Below are positions 55,804-64,000 of a stretch of DNA of 64,000 nt, piece after piece. A program made the translations under genes and the position numbers. The notes beneath the pieces are model-generated. The model saw only the letters and a list, made by a program, of their open reading frames with translations. It made no database searches and was not told the origin of the DNA. The stretch is from Alkalitalea saponilacus. Its GTDB lineage: Bacteria; Bacteroidota; Bacteroidia; Bacteroidales; Marinilabiliaceae. Location: contig NZ_FUYV01000016.1 of assembly GCF_900168165.1 (NCBI RefSeq), positions 1 to 64,000 of the forward strand, read 5' to 3'. Positions within the stretch are counted from its first letter, which is position 1; each line of letters opens with the position of its first letter.

Positions 55804-56140
55804 AATGTCTTGTTTTAGTAGATGTTGATAAGGCTAAATGTGCGGTAAAAATATCTTTTTTTATGAACTTCACTAATTTTTTGTTAATCAGTTTTGACAA
55901 AAAGTGAAATTTAATTGAGCAATTGACTACACCTCAGTGTTAACTGTAAAGTTTCTCGATTAGGTTTTTTGAAAATCTCGCTCTCGAAGGCCTCAATTCA
56001 AAAACAAACTCCTTTTGTAAATAAAAAAAGTCAAAGACCTCTCTTCATTTCAAAATCATAGATTTTGAAATGAGTGTGACCAATTAATCCTCAATGAGAA
56101 AATTAAACTAGCTCCATCACGCATATCGAAAAAAATAGAT
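55804..56140. other. Spacer with a 13-bp hairpin
   Basis: Divergent spacer without a gene. TCATTTCAAAATC (56045-56057), loop ATA, GATTTTGAAATGA (56061-56073) is a perfect hairpin with no T-run; it could be an operator or a processing element ahead of ychF. Confidence 0.45.
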
Positions 56141-56149
56141 TACTTTTGC
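56141..56149 (+). promoter_or_regulatory. -7 element of ychF
   Basis: TACTTTTGC matches TAnnTTTGC, 80 bases before the ychF ATG. Confidence 0.6.
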
Positions 56150-56229
56150 AGTCGATTTTTTTGTCTGGCTGCAATTATTGCTTAGTGACAGACATTATTA
56201 TGAATTACTCACGAGTGAATTAATTAGAG

Positions 56230-57330
56230 ATGGCTTTAAAGTGTGGAATAGTTGGACTTCCTAATGTTGGAAAATCGACACTGTTTAACTGCTTGTCGAA
56301 TGCAAAAGCACAATCGGCAAACTTTCCTTTTTGTACAATTGAACCCAATGTTGGAGTTATAACTGTGCCTGACGACCGGTTAACAGAGCTTGAAAAACTT
56401 GTTAAACCGCAAAGGGTTGTTCCCACCACTGTTGAAATTGTTGATATAGCAGGATTGGTTAAAGGTGCCAGTAAGGGAGAAGGATTGGGAAATAAGTTTT
56501 TGGCGAACATCCGCGAAACGGATGCAATCATTCATGTATTGCGTTGTTTTGAGGATGACAATGTAACCCATGTTGACGGATCTGTAGATCCGGTTCGCGA
56601 TAAGGAGGTTATTGATATAGAACTCCAGTTGAAAGATCTGGAGACCATTGAGACCCGTTTGCCAAAGGTTGAGAAAATTGCCAAAACAGCAAAAGACCCT
56701 GACAGCAAAAAACTTTATGAGGTACTCGTAAAGTACAGAGATGCTTTACTACAGGGAAAATCGGCTCGCACAGTTGAGTTATCCGTTCCCGAAGAAAAAG
56801 TTGCAGGTGAATTGTTCCTTTTGACCAATAAACCTGTGATGTATGTTTGTAATGTTGACGAGAATTCAGTTGTTAATGGCAACCAACATGTTGAAGCTGT
56901 AAAGGAAGCCATAAAAGAAGAGAGTGCAGAGATATTGGTTATCGCAGCACAAACAGAGGCAGACATAGCTGAATTGGAGACTTACGAGGAGCGACAGATG
57001 TTTCTGGAAGACATCGGCCTTAAAGAGTCGGGCGTGGCGAAACTGATCAGGAGTGCATATAAACTGCTTGAACTACAAACATACTTTACTGCGGGAGAAA
57101 AAGAAGTAAGAGCCTGGACTTTCCCGAAAGGTGCACTTGCGCCTCAGGCTGCCGGGGTAATCCACACTGACTTTGAGAAAGGATTTATTCGCGCAGAAGT
57201 TATTAAATACAATGACTATGTAAAATATGGTTCGGAGCATGCCTGTAAAGAAGCAGGCAAAATGAATGTTGAAGGGAAGGAGTATAAAGTTTGTGACGGA
57301 GACATCATGCATTTCCGATTTAACGTGTAA
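56230..57330 (+). CDS. ychF: Redox-regulated ATPase YchF
   Basis: A 366-residue Obg-family P-loop protein that prefers ATP. G1 is GLPNVGKST, the switch II block is DIAGLVKGASKGEGLGN, and the canonical NKxD is replaced by NVDE, as expected for YchF. A helical domain and a C-terminal TGS domain (WTFPKGALAPQAAGVIHTDFEKGFIRAEV) follow. It binds the ribosome and is linked to oxidative-stress control. Confidence 0.96.
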   Translation: MALKCGIVGLPNVGKSTLFNCLSNAKAQSANFPFCTIEPNVGVITVPDDRLTELEKLVKPQRVVPTTVEIVDIAGLVKGASKGEGLGNKFLANIRETDAIIHVLRCFEDDNVTHVDGSVDPVRDKEVIDIELQLKDLETIETRLPKVEKIAKTAKDPDSKKLYEVLVKYRDALLQGKSARTVELSVPEEKVAGELFLLTNKPVMYVCNVDENSVVNGNQHVEAVKEAIKEESAEILVIAAQTEADIAELETYEERQMFLEDIGLKESGVAKLIRSAYKLLELQTYFTAGEKEVRAWTFPKGALAPQAAGVIHTDFEKGFIRAEVIKYNDYVKYGSEHACKEAGKMNVEGKEYKVCDGDIMHFRFNV

Positions 57331-57548
57331 AAACAATCTTGCATCGTGTGTTTTGGGGTAAAATGTAAAAAGAACACTTTGTCTGAAAACAATTTTTAAT
57401 TTTTCATCCCGGAAAAGCCTTATTTTATCAGGAAAAAGAGTTAAATTATCATAAACCTATGATGCAGTGGTTGGAAGAGTAAATTTTAATCTTTTTATTT
57501 GTAGTTAGAGAGTGTCAAATAAGAATGTTGTTTTGAAAAAAAAGAAAA
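57331..57548. other. Spacer after ychF
   Basis: AT-rich sequence without a supported gene or clear terminator; it leads into the candidate small membrane-protein frame at 57549. Confidence 0.35.
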
Positions 57549-57701
57549 GTGAAGTTTAATATTTTAAGAACAGAGGAGAAGGAGACAGAAACCATTGCTA
57601 AACTTAAACGCAAGATTTTTATTTATTCTGTTATTGAGGTGATTATAGTACTAGTACTAATCGCTTTCGGTACTTTCTTGTTTAGCATAACCCTCTCTTA
57701 A
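57549..57701 (+). CDS. Candidate 50-residue membrane protein
   Basis: A frame with a GTG start: about 23 charged residues (RTEEKETETIAKLKRK), then one hydrophobic helix (IFIYSVIEVIIVLVLIAFGTFLFS). It fills an otherwise empty spacer, and its stop overlaps the stop of the convergent DUF3859 gene by two bases. Against it: no ATG, no RBS and no known family. Confidence 0.35.
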   Translation: MKFNILRTEEKETETIAKLKRKIFIYSVIEVIIVLVLIAFGTFLFSITLS

Positions 57702-58096
57702 TCGTTATCGCTGCTATATAAATTGAATGTTTTCCTGGCAATCTCTTCCCCGTCAAGAAAAGTAATCAATTCCCATATACCTGCTTTATCCTCGTATGGA
57801 GGCCAAACAGTATCTCCCAGGAAAAAAGACCAATCATTACTGTTCACAAATTCGCTTCCTTCAAAAGGAGGTGATACATTGCCCTCACTATCTCTGAAAG
57901 GTGGGTGATTCATTATAAAGGTAATTTTAGAACCTTTGGCTTTCCTGATTTTTAATACGTAACCAAATTCAATTTCCGGTTCAACGGGTATATAAGTTGT
58001 AATCTTCAGTAATTTTGGAATTTGCTTGGACTCTCTGTCCCAGGGTGCATAAATTCCATAACTGTATAGTTCTATAACAGCTTTCTTTTTGGGCAT
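57698..58096 (-). CDS. DUF3859 domain protein
   Basis: A 132-residue protein with no signal peptide. IELYSYGIYAPWDRES, IEFGYVLKIRKAKGSKITFIMNHPPFRDSEG and GIWELITFLDGEEIARKTFNL follow the DUF3859 pattern, a beta-sandwich of unknown role. It has 94 bases to the TPR gene downstream on the complement, with no terminator seen between them, so co-transcription with that gene is possible. Confidence 0.8.
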   Translation of the reverse strand: MPKKKAVIELYSYGIYAPWDRESKQIPKLLKITTYIPVEPEIEFGYVLKIRKAKGSKITFIMNHPPFRDSEGNVSPPFEGSEFVNSNDWSFFLGDTVWPPYEDKAGIWELITFLDGEEIARKTFNLYSSDND

Positions 58097-58189
58097 ATTT
58101 CCTGAAATATTTATCTAGTAATATTGGAATCTTCAAAGACAAACAGTAAGCGAGTCTTTTCCACCTCTTTAATGAAATAAACAATAATA

Positions 58190-60400
58190 TTAAGATTGCA
58201 GATAATACCTTAATTGATCTATCATAATGGGTATATCAGTTTCATCTACCCCGTGTTTAGTTAATATCTCTTTGTCGTTTTGGAGCGTATCCAGAAACTC
58301 TTTCATTGAAAACCCGGGCTGCTTTATTCCCTTTTGGTACCATTGCAGAGCTTCTTCACGGTTCTTTTCACACCACTTAACGTGTCCCATATTGATGTAA
58401 TCATGGTACGAAGGCTGGTTCTGCAACAACTTATCACAGTACTTCCCGGCCTGATCAAATTTGCCGAGGGCCAAAGCACACCAAACAATAGGTCGCCATA
58501 CTTTTTTATTATCAGGAGCCAGATATTCTACTTTAAAATAGTATTTCAGAGCTTGTTCAAAATCCTTCAACTCCAATAAACAGTGACCTATACTCAATTG
58601 GTTGTGGAGATCGTCAGGTTTTACTTTTTCTGCTTTCTGATAGTATTCCAGTGCTTTTTCCGGATTGTTGAGATGACGGTAACAGAGTGCAATTTTTTTT
58701 AGATTCCAAACCTGTTTATCATTAAACAGGTCGGCTTTTAAATAAAGATCTAAAGCCTGCTTATATTGTGCATTTTGCTGATGGCAAAATGCCTGCTTTT
58801 GTAAAATCTGCATGGTAGGCTTTGCCATATCTGAGGCCGCATTATAACATTCTAATGCCTCGGGGTATCGATCCTTATTAAAGAGGTATTCTCCAAGTTT
58901 CAGATAAAAATCACCATCTTTAAAAATGGTTTGTACAAACCATTTGTTATAAAAATCGAGGCTCCATGAAAATGGATCTTCAAAACCATCCTTTTTAGGA
59001 TAAACCCTGAAAAACCGATACAGATCCTGTATGTATTGATTTGAGATGGAAAGAGCCTGTTTCTCGGGGCCTATTAATTGGTCGCTCTTCTCAATTTCTC
59101 GAATTGCTCCAATTTCAGCCATAAACATCTGTCCCATCATTCCCTTCTGGGCTGATGGCATTTGCGGAATGCTCAAAATCAGCGAAAACTTATCTGAATT
59201 ACATAAAATTCCGGATTCTGCCATACCTTTCAACAGATCGGGATTTTGAAATGGAGCCGATTCATTTTTCAAAATATCAGCCACAATTGGGTTGGGGTAT
59301 GAAAACGGGAGAAACCAATTGTCCATGCGGCTAAAAAACGGGAAATGTTTCAGCATTCTGAATGTTGAAAGAAACAGATCAGATCCCTCCATTTGAAGTT
59401 TTGAAAACTCTTCAAGTTTATTCATCAGTTCCGGAGAATCTGAAAAGATATCTTCCCAATCGGGATTTTTCCCCTCCTTAAATTTATCGCCAATGATGTT
59501 ATCCAAATCAAGTCGATTTCTTAGGTTTGGATGAATGCGAGCAACTTCGGGAAGAATTTCATCTGTAAGTTTCCTCGCCAGTTTTTCGGTTTCGCGGGTG
59601 CGCATGATCTGAATAACCGCAGTCTGCAATATGGTTTCTGTAACATCAGATTCCTTCATTTGAGCAAGTCTTTCAGTTATTTCTCCATAGAGTGACAAGC
59701 GGCTGTCGTATTTGTATAAAACCAGTAATAGCCCTGCAAGCGCTCGTTGTTTTATCTCCTGATGTGGATGTTTAAGCAGATCAAACAAGAGCTGAAGTGC
59801 AGAATAATTAAAGTGCATCAGCAGGTGAATGGTGATGGCACTTACAAAAATGCACTGGCGAGGCCAGGGCATTTTTTCTCCTTTAAACAGATTTGCTACA
59901 GCGCTCTCATCTTTTAGTGCATATAACTCTTCCCGGCTGAGAAGCAACTCAAATAATTTCAGGAATTCCTGGTTGAGTTCATCACCATAAGGTTGGTCAT
60001 CACCCTCCATTAGGCTGTACTTATCCAACTCGTCAATAGCATTATTAAATGTATTAATGTATATTGACTCCGGGTTATCCTTATATTTCCTTCGCAAATC
60101 GTAAAACACCCCCTGACCAAACCTTGTGTTTAAAGATAGGAAAGTGTCATCGGCCAGTTTATAGATGTCGGTAACCAGATGGTTGTATATTTTCTGGCGT
60201 TCAGGATCGGTAAATCCTTCAACAGTATATTTTAACAGGCTTTTATAAGTCATTTCAAGATTGTAGTGACTGTCAATGATCTCACTGTTATGTGTTTCAC
60301 GTACCAGATCTGAAAGTAAATCAAGGGCTTCCTTAAGCCTTTTTTCGTTAATCAGGCCATTTACTTTTTGCTGGTTTTTTCGAATAACCAAATAGTCCAT
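58190..60400 (-). CDS. Large tetratricopeptide-repeat protein
   Basis: A 736-residue cytosolic protein. The first ~480 residues are helical without a named domain but include a HEAT-like stretch (HPHQEIKQRALAGLLLVLYKYD); residues about 495-690 are at least five TPR units (YPEALECYNAASDMAKP, PEKALEYYQKAEKVKPDD, FEQALKYYFKVEYLAPDN). Likely a scaffold. The ATG at 60400 lies four bases after the stop of the TamB-like gene; a TTG at 60415 would overlap it and is less likely. Confidence 0.8.
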   Translation of the reverse strand: MDYLVIRKNQQKVNGLINEKRLKEALDLLSDLVRETHNSEIIDSHYNLEMTYKSLLKYTVEGFTDPERQKIYNHLVTDIYKLADDTFLSLNTRFGQGVFYDLRRKYKDNPESIYINTFNNAIDELDKYSLMEGDDQPYGDELNQEFLKLFELLLSREELYALKDESAVANLFKGEKMPWPRQCIFVSAITIHLLMHFNYSALQLLFDLLKHPHQEIKQRALAGLLLVLYKYDSRLSLYGEITERLAQMKESDVTETILQTAVIQIMRTRETEKLARKLTDEILPEVARIHPNLRNRLDLDNIIGDKFKEGKNPDWEDIFSDSPELMNKLEEFSKLQMEGSDLFLSTFRMLKHFPFFSRMDNWFLPFSYPNPIVADILKNESAPFQNPDLLKGMAESGILCNSDKFSLILSIPQMPSAQKGMMGQMFMAEIGAIREIEKSDQLIGPEKQALSISNQYIQDLYRFFRVYPKKDGFEDPFSWSLDFYNKWFVQTIFKDGDFYLKLGEYLFNKDRYPEALECYNAASDMAKPTMQILQKQAFCHQQNAQYKQALDLYLKADLFNDKQVWNLKKIALCYRHLNNPEKALEYYQKAEKVKPDDLHNQLSIGHCLLELKDFEQALKYYFKVEYLAPDNKKVWRPIVWCALALGKFDQAGKYCDKLLQNQPSYHDYINMGHVKWCEKNREEALQWYQKGIKQPGFSMKEFLDTLQNDKEILTKHGVDETDIPIMIDQLRYYLQS

Positions 60401-60404
60401 TCTG

Positions 60405-63400
60405 TTACCTTTCAAATTTTAAAATCAAGTCCACTCCAGAGTCCTTTACATCTCCCTGCATCAGCCTCAACGAAAGACGACGGCTGATTTCATATTCCAA
60501 AGTAATGGTTTCTGGCGTTATAGCATCACTTCCTGCTTCGCCAAAACTTCTTTGATAGGTTACAAAGAGGTTGTTGGTGATATATTTCCCCACCATAAAG
60601 GTCGTGTTTTGCCAATTATCGCCGGCATCAATCTCAATCATATCAAGATTAAATGTTGAACCGATGGTTCTTGTCAGCTGTGCTGAAACCAAACCGGTAA
60701 GCAATCTTGAGGGAACGGCGTTTGAAACGCCTTCCTGGTTGCCAAAACTAAGTTCATCAAAGGGTTGTCCAAACAATAAATATGCCATGGCATCCTGCTC
60801 GGTAATATCATTGCTATCTAACTCAAACCTAATTTCAGGATCGGTAGCTCTTCCCGACACAATCAAAGTCAGCACGTGCCGGACTCTGTCACGGGATCTG
60901 AATACATATTCGGCGCGAAGATTCACAATGGGATCAAAAGTATCGCCACCGGTAAAATTTAATTCACCCTGACGAATCGTCAGTCTTTTTCCATAAAGCG
61001 TATAAAACCCACGATGAATTCCCAGATTGCCAAATAGTTCAAAAATCTCACTGTTTTTAACAATGTCTAAATCTCCAAATAGCTCCATCTGCATATCAGG
61101 TGAACGAATCCAGGTGTTCCGCGGGATGTTCAATTTAATGGAACCGGTGAGCTGATCCATCAACCCAGTTCTTCTTTCGCGTACCTCCCTGATACGAATG
61201 GTGTCGGCGCCTTCTGTTTCGGCCATCTGTTCGCGCCTTACAGCTTGCACCAACAAAGGTTCATTTACTTCGGCCTCGTCATGAGCCAGTTGCATAATGG
61301 CCGGTAAATTCCAATTGGAACGCAACACCCTTATGTTTCCACCAAAGCGGGGATTGTCATCAACATCCCTGAAAAAAGCATCTGCATTAATCTGTGCTTC
61401 AAAATCACGATGGCGGGTAACGTAAAACTGACGGGCTCTCATTGACACATCAGTTGATTTAACTTTGCCCGAAAACAAGGTGGAGTCCATCACAATCTTT
61501 CCCTGGGCAAGCATCGATCCATTAAAATGCCTTACAAAAAGGGAGTCGAGGTCAATGTTGGTTCCGTCAACCAAAAGTTTTAAACGGATGTCATTGTAAT
61601 TTATTCCAAATCGCGGCAAAGGCACTTCTCCATTTATAATATCAATGGATCCTTTTATGTGAGGATCATTGATGTGTCCATCGGCTTTTAAGTCGATGGT
61701 CATTAATGCTTTTGGCTGATCTATACCTGGTAAATTCTGGAAGAAACCACTTAACCTGGTTTGATTGGCCCACAAATGAGCTCTGACTGTTTGCGGCCAG
61801 GAAATCACAAGACTGTCAGTCAGATTCATGACGAGTGGGGTTTCGGCTTTTATGTTGATGGATTCATCAGATCGGTTATATATGGCAGTTTCAATCTTCA
61901 CGGTGTCGCCGGGGTAATAAATATTTGTTGCGATTCTTGATACAGCAAGTGGCTCCAACTCCACATCATCCAGTAAAGAGTGCCCATCAATTCGGAAACC
62001 ATTACGATTTCCTTCAACAGATATATCCAAATTGGCTAAACCTTTCATATAGGTTTGAGAAATCCCGAACCATGAGAGTAATTCCAAGTTGAAATTCTGA
62101 ATTGAAGTGCTCAACCTCAATGAGTCTCCATGTTGAAACATGGCTTCGACTTTGAGATGAAAATCTTCGTTATTTTTATCAAACAATCCAAAATTTTGCA
62201 AATGAATGATTGAATCACTGTAAGTGATTCGAACCGGAGGATCCATTAGGGCAATATCCGTATAAGGCGAATCGAAATCCAACTGGTGCAGTTCAATTTC
62301 CATTACATCTCCAATGTTTCCGGAAGCATCCAGAATCAACTTCATTTTTTCAGGCAGAATGGATGTCACAAGTGCATTCCAACGGTCATCCCTGTAACTG
62401 CCGGCAAGAGTGAGTGTGTCAACCTCATTTCCGGAAGCATTGATTCCAGCTGCTAAAAGCGAAAGTTCAACGTCTGGCTTCATTTTTATTAGCTGACCTG
62501 ATGCGAGAAGCTCCAGATATTTTACAGCAAGTGTTGTGTCTAGTTTCAGATGTGAAGACTCTCCTGACAAAGAGACTGTCAGACTGTCGGTATGACCATG
62601 CGCCTGTAGGTTCAACGAGAGCTTTTCCCAATCCGCAGGTTGGGAAAACCAGGCCGAAAAAGCCTCGGTATTGTAAATCTCTGCAATCAAATCAGCATGA
62701 ACATATCCACTCAATGAGTAATCTGCTTTAAGTTTAACATCCACAGACTGATTTTTAATCATCAGCGTATCAAGCGTCAGCAAATCATCTGCAAACAGAC
62801 CTGAAAGAAACATGGAGTCAACAGGCACTTTTTCGATTATTGAATTTTGTAGTGATACTTCAAAACGAGCTCTCAGATCCCCGGTCCCAACACCTTCGCC
62901 TTTTGCGTCCAATTGCAAGCTTACCCAAGTGCTGTCAACTACTTCAGGCAAAATCTGGTGAATTGCCAGGTTGTCTGTTTTTATATTCGCAACGAATGGC
63001 CCATTTGGATCATTGATGTTAAGCGAAGCGATGGTTGACAGACTCCCGAAATCTCCGAGAATATTAATATTGGCTCTGGTATCTCCGGCAAGATAGGTGA
63101 TGTCGATATCTCCGGTTTCCAGAAAATAGTTTGCCCATCTTGTTCCGGAAATACTGCCTCTCACTCGCAAAGGCATACTGTTGGTTGTAAGTCCGTTTCC
63201 ACTGATGTTTAACCGGGTGTTCAGCAACAGCGGCAAATCAGCTGTTTCAATCCAGTTCCCCGGAATGAAATTATCAACTCTCAAGTCCAGGTTGATAATA
63301 GTCTTTTCTCGTCGGCTACTGTCCGACAAAGCACTAAAGCCATCAGCATACCCTGAAACCTGAATCTCCTCTTCATGGTATTTCAATCCCAATCTGAATG

Positions 63401-64000
63401 TTAGCCTGTCATCCTTGAGACTGGCATTAAACAAAAAGTCAGGATTTGCCGGAATTACAATGTCCGGCAATGCAAATGCAAACTCTTCCGTTTTAACCGA
63501 AGGCCAGTTTAAGTCCGCATCAAAAGCCTCCATCCCTTCATACAAAGCATTTGCATTTATGGAGTTATGTGCAGTTTCCAGATAGAAATTACGAATATTG
63601 TATTTCTGAAAGTCAGTCTCAAATAAAAGCGTCAATGTTCTTAACTCAAGATCGGGGTTTTGGGTTTTAAATGAAATGTTGTTCAAAGAGGCTTTAAGTG
63701 TTTCCCCGCTATATGAACCATTTAAGTTGATGTCGAGATTTTCAATTCGATCGGGGATTATGGTGTCTTTCATGGCCAGATGAATATTTCCATCTGAAAG
63801 ATGAAAGGAGCCAATCTTAATTGAAAAAGGAAATGGTTTAATCTGAGTTGAATCAGGAACATCCTTTGGATGTTCCTGTTGTGGCAGAAAGTGATGAAAA
63901 TTCCATACTGAATCATTTTCCTGTTGGAGAAAAGCCTCAGGTCGCTCCATTAAAATGTCATCAATTTTGATGACGTTTTTAAGCAAATGCCATGGTGAAT
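60405..64000 (-). CDS. tamB: TamB-like translocation/assembly protein (partial, 5' end outside)
   Basis: At least 1198 residues with the frame open to the window edge, so the N-terminus (including the expected membrane anchor) is missing. The visible part is almost wholly beta-strand repeats, as in AsmA/TamB proteins that form periplasm-spanning lipid grooves, and it ends in a clear TamB C-terminal domain (GRLTIRQGELNFTGGDTFDP-like, AMAYLLFGQPFDELS, TFMVGKYITNNLFVTYQRSFGEA, YEISRRLSLRLMQGD). It probably works with an outer membrane TamA-like partner in transport of lipids or barrel assembly. The TPR gene follows five bases after the stop. Confidence 0.88.
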   Translation of the reverse strand, partial: SPWHLLKNVIKIDDILMERPEAFLQQENDSVWNFHHFLPQQEHPKDVPDSTQIKPFPFSIKIGSFHLSDGNIHLAMKDTIIPDRIENLDINLNGSYSGETLKASLNNISFKTQNPDLELRTLTLLFETDFQKYNIRNFYLETAHNSINANALYEGMEAFDADLNWPSVKTEEFAFALPDIVIPANPDFLFNASLKDDRLTFRLGLKYHEEEIQVSGYADGFSALSDSSRREKTIINLDLRVDNFIPGNWIETADLPLLLNTRLNISGNGLTTNSMPLRVRGSISGTRWANYFLETGDIDITYLAGDTRANINILGDFGSLSTIASLNINDPNGPFVANIKTDNLAIHQILPEVVDSTWVSLQLDAKGEGVGTGDLRARFEVSLQNSIIEKVPVDSMFLSGLFADDLLTLDTLMIKNQSVDVKLKADYSLSGYVHADLIAEIYNTEAFSAWFSQPADWEKLSLNLQAHGHTDSLTVSLSGESSHLKLDTTLAVKYLELLASGQLIKMKPDVELSLLAAGINASGNEVDTLTLAGSYRDDRWNALVTSILPEKMKLILDASGNIGDVMEIELHQLDFDSPYTDIALMDPPVRITYSDSIIHLQNFGLFDKNNEDFHLKVEAMFQHGDSLRLSTSIQNFNLELLSWFGISQTYMKGLANLDISVEGNRNGFRIDGHSLLDDVELEPLAVSRIATNIYYPGDTVKIETAIYNRSDESINIKAETPLVMNLTDSLVISWPQTVRAHLWANQTRLSGFFQNLPGIDQPKALMTIDLKADGHINDPHIKGSIDIINGEVPLPRFGINYNDIRLKLLVDGTNIDLDSLFVRHFNGSMLAQGKIVMDSTLFSGKVKSTDVSMRARQFYVTRHRDFEAQINADAFFRDVDDNPRFGGNIRVLRSNWNLPAIMQLAHDEAEVNEPLLVQAVRREQMAETEGADTIRIREVRERRTGLMDQLTGSIKLNIPRNTWIRSPDMQMELFGDLDIVKNSEIFELFGNLGIHRGFYTLYGKRLTIRQGELNFTGGDTFDPIVNLRAEYVFRSRDRVRHVLTLIVSGRATDPEIRFELDSNDITEQDAMAYLLFGQPFDELSFGNQEGVSNAVPSRLLTGLVSAQLTRTIGSTFNLDMIEIDAGDNWQNTTFMVGKYITNNLFVTYQRSFGEAGSDAITPETITLEYEISRRLSLRLMQGDVKDSGVDLILKFER

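Overview
This is a 64-kb chromosomal stretch of a member of the Bacteroidota, probably class Bacteroidia (Bacteroidales/Marinilabiliales-like). The evidence is the TAnnTTTGC -7 promoter elements, the near absence of Shine-Dalgarno sequences, type IX secretion-style C-terminal tails, a TonB receptor with a carboxypeptidase-D regulatory domain, a two-component-propeller/Y_Y_Y sensor, and cysteine-poor forms of S14, S4 and L36. The order is inferred only from gene order and style; the phylum is firm.

Layout. 1-372: the 3' end of a 23S rRNA gene, a 5S rRNA gene and its terminator. 373-690: a spacer with palindromes and a REP-like hairpin. 691-4034 (-): a three-gene set with an LpxH-like phosphoesterase and two GT-B-like glycosyltransferase candidates, suggesting glycolipid synthesis. 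4253-4750 (-): a small secreted protein. 5229-6470: threonine dehydratase. 6566-7456 (-): fabD.

7870-26041 (+): one nearly unbroken str-S10-spc-alpha superoperon (rpsL, rpsG, fusA, then rpsJ through rplQ), with secY, map, infA and rpoA. It lacks tuf and adk. L30, L36 and the true starts of S10, L29 and S5 are set here from the sequence. Several spacers hold hairpins or repeats that could be regulatory. eno and a citrate synthase resembling the mitochondrial type follow.

29447-49139: signalling and envelope genes. These are a propeller sensor fused to a PP2C/SpoIIE phosphatase; a hybrid histidine kinase whose ATP-binding motifs look degraded; a three-gene cluster of unknown function preceded by an orphan terminator; a type IX-style secreted protein; EttA; a TonB-dependent receptor; a response regulator-adenylate cyclase; a DUF4870/WbuC-cupin pair; a 58-residue HTH protein; and an iron(III) ABC transporter with a 7-1-7 palindrome placed inside its promoter.

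49140-64000: a 213-bp MITE-like element, a PagL-like lipid A deacylase, hisS, an ECF sigma/membrane protein/Spy-like cassette (-), a PKD/GEVED secreted protein (-), ychF, a DUF3859 protein, a large TPR protein and a truncated TamB-like protein that runs off the right edge.

The best candidates for undescribed biology are the three unknown genes at 35005-36783 with their orphan terminator, the MITE-like element beside the iron operon, the degenerate-kinase/phosphatase pair, and the glycosyltransferase trio. No CRISPR array, tRNA, prophage or complete insertion sequence was seen.
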